Assembly: GCF_023078475.1 (NCBI RefSeq)
Contig: NZ_CP095741.1
Coordinates: forward strand, 2,480,001 to 2,544,000
From: Luteibacter aegosomaticola
Lineage (GTDB): Bacteria; Pseudomonadota; Gammaproteobacteria; Xanthomonadales; Rhodanobacteraceae
DNA length: 64,000 nucleotides
Reading direction: 5' to 3'
Shown here: in pieces, positions 57,429-64,000 of the stretch
Layout: each line of letters opens with the position of its first letter
Position numbering within the stretch: the stretch's first letter is position 1
Translations under genes and position numbers: made by a program
Notes under the pieces: generated by a model
Told to the model about the DNA's origin: nothing
Database searches by the model: none
The model's input: the letters and a program-made list of their open reading frames with translations, nothing else

Positions 57429-58625
57429 TCAATGAGCGACTCGGTACGCGCCGATGTGGCCAACCACATCTTCGACATACACGATATCGCCGGAAACGAC
57501 GGGCTGCGAGCGGATAGCCTTCTTCGACAGGCGCTCACGACCGACGATCTTGCCGTCTGCGCCGTTCAGCCAATGGATGTGGCCATCGAGATCGCCGACC
57601 ACGACGTAGTTGCCCTGGGCGGCCGGGGCCGAGACCCAGCGCCACTTCAGCGCAGCCTGCTTCCAGATGTTGGCGCCAGTGCTCTTGTCGAAAGCGAACA
57701 CCTGCGAGGTGTCGTCGACGCCATAGAGCGAGTTGTCGTGCGCATCCAGCGAGGTAAACGTCGAGAACTTGTGGTTCCACAGCGGGCGTCCGCTGGGGCC
57801 ATCGAACGCAGCGATATCGCCGTGGTACGCGCCGCCGTACAGGGTGGTGCCATCAAGGGTGATGGCGCCATCGGCATCGTTCAGGCGATCGATCTCGGTG
57901 CGGCCTTCACCGCTGGCGAGGGTCTGCTCCCAGAGCTTCTCGCCGTTATCGAGACGGATGGCCACGAGCTTACCGGCATCGCTGCCGAGGAACACCACGC
58001 CGTTGGCGACCAGCAGGCGGCCGTTGCCGCGCAGGCTGAGCAGCGGCACCTGCGACTGGTCATACACCCAGCGGCGCTCGCCGGTCTTCGCATCGAGGCC
58101 ATAAACACGGCCATCATTGCAGCGGACCACGACAAGGTCGGGGGTGACGACGGGGGCGGTGACCACTTCCGACGACACTTCGGCCGCCCAGCGGCGCTCG
58201 CCGTCCTTCGAATTCATCGCATACACGTGGCCATCAAGCGTGCCGACGGCAGCCAGGTCGCCAGCGACACCCGGGCCACCCGAGAAACGCGAATCCTCGC
58301 GCTTGTCGTCGCCCCAGCCGAACCAACCGTGCTGGCGGATGCTCTTGGACCACAGGGTCTTGCCGGTATTGGCATCGAACGCGGCCATCTTGCCGTCGGT
58401 GCTGGCGGCGTAGACCACGCCATCGACCACGGCGGGACGCATGCGGATGCCGGATTCGGCTGCGCCGTCACCGACGCTGTTCTTCCAAAGACGCTCAACC
58501 TTGATCGAAGGCTCGAACTTCTTGTCGAGCGGAGTCGGCGGTTCGACGTTTTCCTTCTTGAACGAATGGCAGCCGGCCACGGCGGCCAGTGAGGAGGTCA
58601 ACGCGATTGCCCAGAAACGTTTCAT
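57429..58625 (-). CDS. bamB: Outer-membrane assembly lipoprotein BamB
   Basis: The lipoprotein signal MKRFWAIALTSSLAAVAGC has a lipobox ending Ala-Gly-Cys19. The body is an eight-bladed PQQ-type beta-propeller: repeats such as VYAASTDGKMAAFDANTGKTLW, VYAMNSKDGERRW and VVVGDLDGHIHWLNGADG. BamB is an accessory of the BAM complex that inserts beta-barrel proteins. Length is 398 residues. Its ATG overlaps the yfgM stop, so the two are coupled. Confidence 0.95.
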   Translation of the reverse strand: MKRFWAIALTSSLAAVAGCHSFKKENVEPPTPLDKKFEPSIKVERLWKNSVGDGAAESGIRMRPAVVDGVVYAASTDGKMAAFDANTGKTLWSKSIRQHGWFGWGDDKREDSRFSGGPGVAGDLAAVGTLDGHVYAMNSKDGERRWAAEVSSEVVTAPVVTPDLVVVRCNDGRVYGLDAKTGERRWVYDQSQVPLLSLRGNGRLLVANGVVFLGSDAGKLVAIRLDNGEKLWEQTLASGEGRTEIDRLNDADGAITLDGTTLYGGAYHGDIAAFDGPSGRPLWNHKFSTFTSLDAHDNSLYGVDDTSQVFAFDKSTGANIWKQAALKWRWVSAPAAQGNYVVVGDLDGHIHWLNGADGKIVGRERLSKKAIRSQPVVSGDIVYVEDVVGHIGAYRVAH

Positions 58626-59272
58626 GCACCCTGCTTCCCGGCCACAGCCAGATCATCGAGTTTGGTTTGAACCACACCGCGTTGCGGTGCGCTGTCGCCC
58701 ATGGCGGCGATCGCCGCCTCGTAGGCCTTGCGAGCGTCGTCCTGGCGTCCCAGCTTGACCAGCACGTCGCCGCGGAGTTCCTGAGCCGACGCGGAAAAGC
58801 CCTTACCCTGGAGGGCATCGAGCGCCGTCAGCGCATCCTGGGCCTTGCCCTGGGCGTATTTCATCTGCGCGACGCGCAGGCCCACCAGGGCCTTGAGCGT
58901 GTCGTCCTTCGCATGGGCCTGGGCCCAGTCGAGGTCGCCAGCCGCCTTGTCGAACTGGCCGGCCAACACGTTGCGCTGCGCGCGCTCGCTGGCGGCGAAT
59001 ACAGCCCAGGCCGTATCCGAGTATTCCTTCATCAGGGTCTCGGTGCGGACGTCGATTTCAGTGGTCTTGTTGGTGGCTGCGGCCGTCTGCAGCGCGCCGA
59101 ATTCATTGGCGGCGGACAGCTCGTGACCGGCACGGTGCGATTTCCACTGCTGCCAGCCAAAGATAAGGACCAGGCCGAGGGCGATGCCGACGGCGATGCT
59201 GACGCCATTCTTGCGAAGCCACTGCTGGACGCGTTCGCCCTGTTCGTAATCGTCGTAAACGTCGAATGCCAT
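58622..59272 (-). CDS. yfgM: YfgM, ancillary SecYEG translocon subunit
   Basis: A single N-terminal membrane helix (VSIAVGIALGLVLIFGW, about residues 24-40) follows the typical MAFDVYDDYEQGERVQQWLRKNG. The remainder is periplasmic TPR-like helical sequence (FDKAAGDLDWAQAHAKDDTL, GKAQDALTALDALQGKGF, GRQDDARKAYEAAIAA). YfgM binds the translocon and periplasmic chaperones. MAFDV is the start; an ATG four codons upstream is less likely. It sits between bamB and rodZ in the usual order. Confidence 0.92.
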   Translation of the reverse strand: MAFDVYDDYEQGERVQQWLRKNGVSIAVGIALGLVLIFGWQQWKSHRAGHELSAANEFGALQTAAATNKTTEIDVRTETLMKEYSDTAWAVFAASERAQRNVLAGQFDKAAGDLDWAQAHAKDDTLKALVGLRVAQMKYAQGKAQDALTALDALQGKGFSASAQELRGDVLVKLGRQDDARKAYEAAIAAMGDSAPQRGVVQTKLDDLAVAGKQGA

Positions 59273-59402
59273 GCAATCACCCACTGCGCACCGGGCGCAG
59301 CAAACCTTGGAAGAAACGGGCCCGAGCCGGCCGTCCGGGGACGGCGGCGCGGATCAATAGGCAAGGATACCCGAAAAGCGCCGCAAGGCGGCGCCGGGTC
59401 AA

Positions 59403-60464
59403 TCAGTAGGCGACCGGCGAGGCCTTGCCATCACGCACGTCGACGCGGAAGCGGGCGACGTTGGCGCGGCGGAAGGTTTCGATCTGCACCGGCTGGCCGT
59501 CCACGGAAGCCTGGGCCCCGTTGGCGTTGCCGATGCGGACATCGAGCGCGGAATCGCTGTGGTACGACTTCTGCGTGCCCGCCGGCAGGATGCCGTATTC
59601 CAGGCGCTGGCCCGCTGCGTCCGTCACTTCCACCCAGCTGGCGGCCGGGAGGTTCAGCGTAAGGTCGTGGCCACCCTGGCCGGTGACGCCAGCCACGGGA
59701 GCGGCCACGTTCGTCACCAGCGGGGTCTTCGACGCGGCGTGATCCAGCGGCGGGAACATGGCCATGCTGGCCAGGACGGGCTGCTGATCTTCGGGATGCG
59801 TCTCGGCGGGCGTGGTGGCCGCCGGCTGCGCGGCGGACGCCACGCTGGCCGAGGCCGTGGACGACGCAGCCGCAGGGGCATCCTGCTGAGCCACCGGGGC
59901 GGCATCCAGCGGCGCCAGGCGCGGCATGTCACGGTCGAGCGTGCCACGCACGCCCAGCCACACCATGGGCACCACGATGATCGCGGTCAGCACCACGTAG
60001 GTCGCGGCCGTTACATAGCGCTCGAGCAGATAGCGCGAATGCGACACGCCCCCGGTCACGACCAGATCGGGCTGGCGCGGGGTAAGGCGCGCGAGCTCGG
60101 CCTGGATGGCCTCCTCGTCAACACCCACGTAGCGACCGTACTTGGTGAGATAGCCCGCCAGGTACACCTGGTAATCGATGCCGCCGTACTCGCCCGCCTC
60201 AAGCTGGCGGACAAGGCGAACCGGCAGGCGCAGGGCCTGGCCACAGGCTTCGGCCGTGTAACCACGTGCCTCGCGCGCCGCACGCAGACGGGCGCCGAAG
60301 TGCCCCTCGTGCGCGTGGTCGATCAGGACGCGGCCACCGTCGGTGGCCTGGGAATCATTCTGCGGGTCCATGGCGTCCTCCCTGTTTACAAAGGGCTCGA
60401 TGCCGGCGAACAGATCCTGTTCGCTTCCGTCCCGACCGTTGGAATTAGACGATGCAGTGGTCAT
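59403..60464 (-). CDS. rodZ: Cytoskeletal protein RodZ
   Basis: A cytoplasmic HTH_25 domain (FGARLRAAREARGYTAEACGQAL, LEAGEYGGIDYQVYLAGYLTKYGRYVGV) is followed by one membrane helix (about residues 149-172). A Pro/Ala/Thr-rich linker and a C-terminal DUF4115 beta domain come next (LTLNLPAASWVEVTDAAGQRL, NANGAQASVDGQPVQI). RodZ links MreB to the cell-wall machinery and sets rod shape. The first ATG overlaps the pilF stop; an ATG 31 codons on (MDPQNDSQ) has a strong GGGAGG site and may be the real start. Confidence 0.9.
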   Translation of the reverse strand: MTTASSNSNGRDGSEQDLFAGIEPFVNREDAMDPQNDSQATDGGRVLIDHAHEGHFGARLRAAREARGYTAEACGQALRLPVRLVRQLEAGEYGGIDYQVYLAGYLTKYGRYVGVDEEAIQAELARLTPRQPDLVVTGGVSHSRYLLERYVTAATYVVLTAIIVVPMVWLGVRGTLDRDMPRLAPLDAAPVAQQDAPAAASSTASASVASAAQPAATTPAETHPEDQQPVLASMAMFPPLDHAASKTPLVTNVAAPVAGVTGQGGHDLTLNLPAASWVEVTDAAGQRLEYGILPAGTQKSYHSDSALDVRIGNANGAQASVDGQPVQIETFRRANVARFRVDVRDGKASPVAY

Positions 60465-61246
60465 TGACGTGCAGTGGCTTCGAGAGCGTGCGCGGGTTCC
60501 GAATCCGGGAACTTTTCACGCAGGCGTTTGGCATAGTCCTGGGCAACCTCCCCGTTGCCCAGACGGAGCTCGATATCGTGCCCGAGCTTCAATGCATCCG
60601 GACTGGCCACGCCGAGCGCTTCAAAACGCTGGAGAAAAGCACGGGCCCGAAATGCATCGTTCTTAAGGTACAACACGTTCGCCATCTGATACAGGGCGTC
60701 CGCGCTTTGAGCGTTACGATCGAGCGCTTTGCGGAAATACGCCTCGGCACCGTCGTAATCATGGGCCTTCAGGGCGCAGGTGCCCGCGTTCGAGAGCGCA
60801 AGATCCGGCGTGGCGTAGAACGGATCGGCCAGCGCGCGATCAAAATAAGGCCTGGCATCGGCCGAACGGCCCTGCTTGCACAGGAACACGGCCAGATTGT
60901 TGTTGGCGTCACCCTTCTTCGGGTCGAGCTCGACGGCCTTGCGGTACTGGAGCTCAGCATTGGCAGGATCGTTGATGCGCTCATACAGCACGCCCAGCAC
61001 GGTATGTGCCGGGGCGTAGGTGGGATCGAACGCCACCGCCTTGTTGAGCTTATCCATGGCACCCTCGAGGTTGCCCTGCTGCATGTACTTGGTACCGAGA
61101 TCCGTATGGACCTCGGCGCCATGCCGGCGCTCATCCGACTTGGTGCTCTGCTTCAGGTTGGCCCCCGGGCCGTCCCCACCCGTCGTCACGCACCCGGCGC
61201 ACGCCATGGCGAGCGCCACCAGCATCCCCCACCGCTCAAGCCGCAT
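60461..61246 (-). CDS. pilF: Type IV pilus biogenesis lipoprotein PilF (PilW)
   Basis: A signal [19 protein letters not shown] with a lipobox precedes TPR repeats: [64 protein letters not shown] and further units. PilF is the pilotin that targets the PilQ secretin to the outer membrane, so it serves the same pili as the minor-pilin operon. MRLERW has AAGGGG 7 bases upstream. It overlaps rlmN by 11 bases and rodZ by 4. Confidence 0.93.
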   Translation of the reverse strand: MRLERWGMLVALAMACAGCVTTGGDGPGANLKQSTKSDERRHGAEVHTDLGTKYMQQGNLEGAMDKLNKAVAFDPTYAPAHTVLGVLYERINDPANAELQYRKAVELDPKKGDANNNLAVFLCKQGRSADARPYFDRALADPFYATPDLALSNAGTCALKAHDYDGAEAYFRKALDRNAQSADALYQMANVLYLKNDAFRARAFLQRFEALGVASPDALKLGHDIELRLGNGEVAQDYAKRLREKFPDSEPAHALEATARQ

Positions 61247-62360
61247 TAACAACCCCTTCGTCGAGTTTCTTGCGGAACTCCGCCTGACGGCGCGTGCGAT
61301 CGACCACCTGCCCCTTGAGCTGGCCGCAGGCGGCGTCGATATCATCGCCGCGCGTACGGCGGAGCATGGTAAGCACCCCGGCGTTCAACAGCTGCGTCTG
61401 GAACGCGCGGATTTCTTCCGGCTCCGAGCGCTCGAAACGCGTGCCCGGGAACGGATTGAACGGGATCAGGTTGACCTTGTTGTTACCCGGCAGGCGGCGC
61501 ATGAACTTGATGAGCTGGCGGGCGTGCTCGGGGCGGTCGTTCACGCCCTTCATGAGCGTGTACTCGAACGTGATGGTCGTGCGCGGCGCCCGGCGGATGT
61601 AGCGCTCGCATGCCCCGGCCAGCTCGGCCAGGTTGTAGCGCTTGTTCAGCGGGACCAGCTCGGTACGCAGTTCGTCGTTGGCGGCATGCAGCGACACCGC
61701 CAGCGAGACGTCGCTCTCGGCAGAGAGCTTGTCGATCATGGGCACCAGGCCCGCGGTCGACAGGGTGACGCGCTTGCTCGCCAGGCCGAAACCCAGGTCG
61801 TCGCGCATCAGGCTCATGGCTTTCACCACGTTATCGAAATTGAGCAGCGGCTCGCCCATGCCCATCATCACCACGTTGGTGATGCGGCGCTGCTGGTGCG
61901 TGACGTTGCCCAGGAATTTGGCCGCGACCCACATCTGGCCGATGATTTCGGCCGTTGAGAGGTTGCGCGAGAAGCCCTGGGTCGCCGTGGAGCAGAACTG
62001 GCAGTTCAGGGCGCAACCCACCTGCGAGGACACGCAGAGCGTGCCGCGGGTGGGTTCCGGGATATACACGGTTTCGATGGCATTACCGCCATCCATGCCG
62101 AGCAGCCACTTATGGGTACCGTCGATCGCACCCTTTTCGAATACGGTCGACGGCGGCCCGATATAGCACGTGGCATTGAGCTTTTCGCGAAGCGCCTTGC
62201 CGACATCGGTCATCGCCTCGAAGTTATTTTCGAGGCGGTGGTAGATCCACTTCATGACCTGGTCCGCGCGATACGGCTTCTCACCAATGCTGGCGAAGAA
62301 ATCGCGCAGGCCCTGGCGGTCGAAGTCGAGCAGGTTGACCTTGTCAGCAGGCGTATTCAC
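61236..62360 (-). CDS. rlmN: Dual-specificity 23S rRNA/tRNA adenine-C2 methyltransferase
   Basis: The radical-SAM cluster is [21 protein letters not shown] (CxxxCxxC), and the second catalytic Cys is in [12 protein letters not shown] near the C terminus. [18 protein letters not shown] and [17 protein letters not shown] are family hallmarks. It methylates A2503 in 23S rRNA and A37 of some tRNAs. Length (374 residues) is normal. It lies between ndk and pilF in the usual order. Confidence 0.97.
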   Translation of the reverse strand: MNTPADKVNLLDFDRQGLRDFFASIGEKPYRADQVMKWIYHRLENNFEAMTDVGKALREKLNATCYIGPPSTVFEKGAIDGTHKWLLGMDGGNAIETVYIPEPTRGTLCVSSQVGCALNCQFCSTATQGFSRNLSTAEIIGQMWVAAKFLGNVTHQQRRITNVVMMGMGEPLLNFDNVVKAMSLMRDDLGFGLASKRVTLSTAGLVPMIDKLSAESDVSLAVSLHAANDELRTELVPLNKRYNLAELAGACERYIRRAPRTTITFEYTLMKGVNDRPEHARQLIKFMRRLPGNNKVNLIPFNPFPGTRFERSEPEEIRAFQTQLLNAGVLTMLRRTRGDDIDAACGQLKGQVVDRTRRQAEFRKKLDEGVVNAA

Positions 62361-62368
62361 GGCAGTTC

Positions 62369-62794
62369 TCAGTGCGAAACGACGTCCGCGTCGTTGAAGA
62401 AGTACTTAATCTCGTTGGCGGCGTTCTCGAGCGAATCCGAGCCGTGCACGGCATTGGCGTCGATCGAGTCGGCGAAGTCGGCGCGGATGGTGCCGGCAGC
62501 CGCTTCCTTCGGGTTGGTGGCGCCCATGAGGTCACGGTTCTTGAGGACCGCGCCTTCGCCTTCCAGCGCCTGGATCATCACCGGGCCGGAGATCATGAAC
62601 TCGACCAGGGCGCCGAAGAACGGACGCTCCTTATGGACAGCGTAGAAGCCTTCGGCCTCTTCGCGGGTCAGCTGCTTCATCTTGGCGGCGACGATCTTGA
62701 GGCCAGCCTTTTCAAAACGGGCCAGGATTTCACCGATGACGTTCTTCTTGACGGCGTCGGGCTTGATGATCGAAAGGGTGCGCTCCAGCGCCAT
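62369..62794 (-). CDS. ndk: Nucleoside diphosphate kinase
   Basis: [23 protein letters not shown] and the catalytic-His loop [20 protein letters not shown] are hallmark Ndk sequences. It transfers the gamma phosphate between NTPs and NDPs. MALERT has GGAG about 8 bases upstream. Length is 141 residues. It is first in the ndk-rlmN-pilF-rodZ run, and the 242-base gap upstream separates it from a divergent TetR gene. Confidence 0.97.
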   Translation of the reverse strand: MALERTLSIIKPDAVKKNVIGEILARFEKAGLKIVAAKMKQLTREEAEGFYAVHKERPFFGALVEFMISGPVMIQALEGEGAVLKNRDLMGATNPKEAAAGTIRADFADSIDANAVHGSDSLENAANEIKYFFNDADVVSH

Positions 62795-62961
62795 ACGAAT
62801 ACTCCGGGAAAGGTAGGGAAGAAACAAAGCATGCCAGACCCCCCCGAGGGCGCCTGGTGAAAGTTTGGGGCTAAAGCCGTCAGGAATGACTGACTTAGCT
62901 CACGAATTCTTGACGGATTCTAGCTCATTCGAAAGTCAATTGCAGGGTTGTGCAGCGCACA

Positions 62962-63006
62962 TTGACCACCAAATTGGTGCAGGCGTATTCTCAAACGATC
63001 GTTTGA
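62962..63006 (+). promoter_or_regulatory. Promoter with PsrA-type operator before the TetR gene
   Basis: CAAAC-GATC-GTTTG at 62992-63005, inside a perfect 16-base palindrome, matches the PsrA box (G/C-AAAC-N2-4-GTTT-C/G). A -35 TTGACC (62962-62967) and a -10 TATTCT (62986-62991) place the transcript start inside it. A second palindrome CACCAA-A-TTGGTG lies at 62967-62979. Autoregulation is likely. Confidence 0.7.
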
Positions 63007-63036
63007 TTCAAACTGACCCAGCCGGAGCGGCCTGCC

Positions 63037-63702
63037 ATGACCCCTGCCCCCTACGCCTCACGCGAGCGCAGTACGAAGGAACGGATCCTGGGCGCCGCCG
63101 AGGCCCTCTTCGCCACCCACGGTTTCGCCGGTGCCTCGCTCCGCCAGGTCACCGCCGCCGCGCGGGTGAACCTGGCCGCCGTGAACTACCACTTCGGCTC
63201 CAAGGACAAGCTGATCGAAGAGGTGTTCCGGCGCCGCCTGGATGAGCTGAACACCCGCCGCCTGGCCGCCCTGCACCGCCTCGCCGGCAAGGACGAGACC
63301 TCCCTTGAGGATGTCCTCGACGCCTACATCCGCCCGGCACTGGACCTGTCCCGCACCGATGGCGGTGGCGCCGCCTTCGTCCGCGTCCTGGCCCGCGCCT
63401 ACGCCGAACACAATGAAACCCTGCGCCGGTTCCTGTCCGAGAACTACGGCCACATCCTGCGCCAGTTCGCCAGCGAGTTCGCCCGCCTGCTCCCCGGCCT
63501 GGCCAAGGAAGACATCTACTGGCGCCTGGACATCGTCACCGGCGCCCTGACTTACGCGATGGCCGACTTCGGCATCATCCAGCGCAAGAGCGACGTCGCC
63601 GAGCGCGACCATCGCGAAACCGCCGCCGAACACCTCATCCGCTTCGCCGCGGCCGGCATGCGCAACCCATCCGTTTCGAACGCCCCGGCCAGCCCCCGCT
63701 GA
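63037..63702 (+). CDS. PsrA-like TetR regulator of fatty acid metabolism
   Basis: The TetR_N domain is ILGAAEALFATHGFAGASLRQVTAAARVNLAAVNYHFGSKDKLI, with the recognition helix VNLAAVNYHFGSK found in PsrA-type regulators. The C-terminal domain (AFVRVLARAYAEHNETLRRFL) fits the same group. The PsrA-like operator upstream and the beta-oxidation gene 32 bases downstream make a fatty-acid-responsive repressor the likely role. Length is 221 residues. The ATG is preceded by an undistinguished GCGGCC sequence. Confidence 0.82.
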   Translation: MTPAPYASRERSTKERILGAAEALFATHGFAGASLRQVTAAARVNLAAVNYHFGSKDKLIEEVFRRRLDELNTRRLAALHRLAGKDETSLEDVLDAYIRPALDLSRTDGGGAAFVRVLARAYAEHNETLRRFLSENYGHILRQFASEFARLLPGLAKEDIYWRLDIVTGALTYAMADFGIIQRKSDVAERDHRETAAEHLIRFAAAGMRNPSVSNAPASPR

Positions 63703-63734
63703 CCGTGACGACCTTTTGCACCCTGGAGATCACC

Positions 63735-64000
63735 ATGACCGCAACACCGCTACGCATTCGCAAGGCCGCGGTACTCGGCGCCGGCGTCATGGGCGCGCAG
63801 ATTGCCGCGCACCTGACGAACGCCAACGTGGAAACCGTCCTGTTCGACCTGCCCGCCAAGGAAGGTCCGAAGAGCGGCATCGCACTCAAGGCCATCGCCA
63901 ACCTGGCCAAGCTCTCGCCGGCTCCGCTGGCCGAGAAGAGCCTGGGCGCCGCCATCATCCCCGCCAACTACGAGGATGACCTGGGCCAGCTGGCCGACGT
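63735..64000 (+). CDS. 3-hydroxyacyl-CoA dehydrogenase (N-terminal part)
   Basis: The gene runs off the right edge after 88 codons. The visible part is the NAD-binding Rossmann fold: RKAAVLGAGVMGAQIAAHLTN, with VLFDLPAKEG at the end of strand 2. The large FadN/FadB-type dehydrogenases begin this way and often carry an enoyl-CoA hydratase domain further on. It oxidises 3-hydroxyacyl-CoA in beta-oxidation. GGAG lies 6 bases before the ATG. It follows the PsrA-like regulator, probably in one transcript. Confidence 0.85.
   Translation, partial: MTATPLRIRKAAVLGAGVMGAQIAAHLTNANVETVLFDLPAKEGPKSGIALKAIANLAKLSPAPLAEKSLGAAIIPANYEDDLGQLAD

Overview
The window is G+C-rich, densely coded DNA from a Gammaproteobacterium. 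The gene order ndk-rlmN-pilF-rodZ-yfgM-bamB-der, a type IV pilus minor-pilin operon, a MoeB with an N-terminal rhodanese domain and dispersed GTAGGAGC-headed REP palindromes suggest Xanthomonadales, perhaps a Luteibacter/Dyella-type Rhodanobacteraceae. The placement is inferred from protein resemblance and gene order, not from a marker gene. No rRNA, tRNA, transposase, integrase or CRISPR array was seen.

Layout. 1-4 kb: the start of a large autotransporter (cut by the left edge), a DUF302 protein, a FabY-like ketosynthase and a YjaB-type acetyltransferase. 4.3-11.6 kb: the operon pilV-pilW-pilX-pilY1-pilE-fimT. 11.6-16.4 kb: a VOC protein, an archaeal-type methyltransferase, a small AT-hook protein behind a 25-bp palindrome, a DHA2 efflux pump with divergent TetR, and phosphoglycolate phosphatase. 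16.5-21.4 kb: msrB-msrA, zwf, and pgm-yjjX. 21.6-24.5 kb: an RcsB-like response regulator divergent from an orphan RcsD-like Hpt protein that is coupled to a sirtuin, then tadA. 24.5-38.9 kb: accessory metabolism and regulators (MocR/AhpD-like, cupin, DUF1348-tetR-tag, OYE, aldo-keto reductase, SDRs, AraC, TetR/O-methyltransferase) with two toxin-antitoxin-like pairs, a HicA-like/HTH pair and a ParD-like/methionine aminopeptidase pair. 38.9-40.7 kb: an A+T-rich, foreign-looking gene of the DUF6119/TIGR04141 type. 40.8-48.1 kb: GST, a saccharopine-dehydrogenase-like protein, an SDR/AraC pair, a DCC protein and an MFS/LysR pair. 48.2-50.0 kb: an AbiE type IV toxin-antitoxin locus. 50.1-62.8 kb: housekeeping genes guaA, guaB, folD, moeB, der, bamB, yfgM, rodZ, pilF, rlmN, ndk. 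62.8-64 kb: a PsrA-like TetR with a textbook operator and the start of a 3-hydroxyacyl-CoA dehydrogenase gene.

How the parts fit. PilF and the minor pilin/PilY1 operon both serve type IV pili. BamB, YfgM and RodZ serve the envelope. GuaB and GuaA are successive steps of GMP synthesis. Many accessory units have the form of a regulator next to its probable target with a palindrome between them. Nine REP-type elements punctuate the window, and six genes end on a TAG that lies inside such an element.

The most unusual content is the HicA-like/HTH pair with a palindrome on its promoter, the DUF6119-type insertion, the ParD-like/Map module, and the duplicated 73-bp unit upstream of AbiE. Functions for the first three are inferred.
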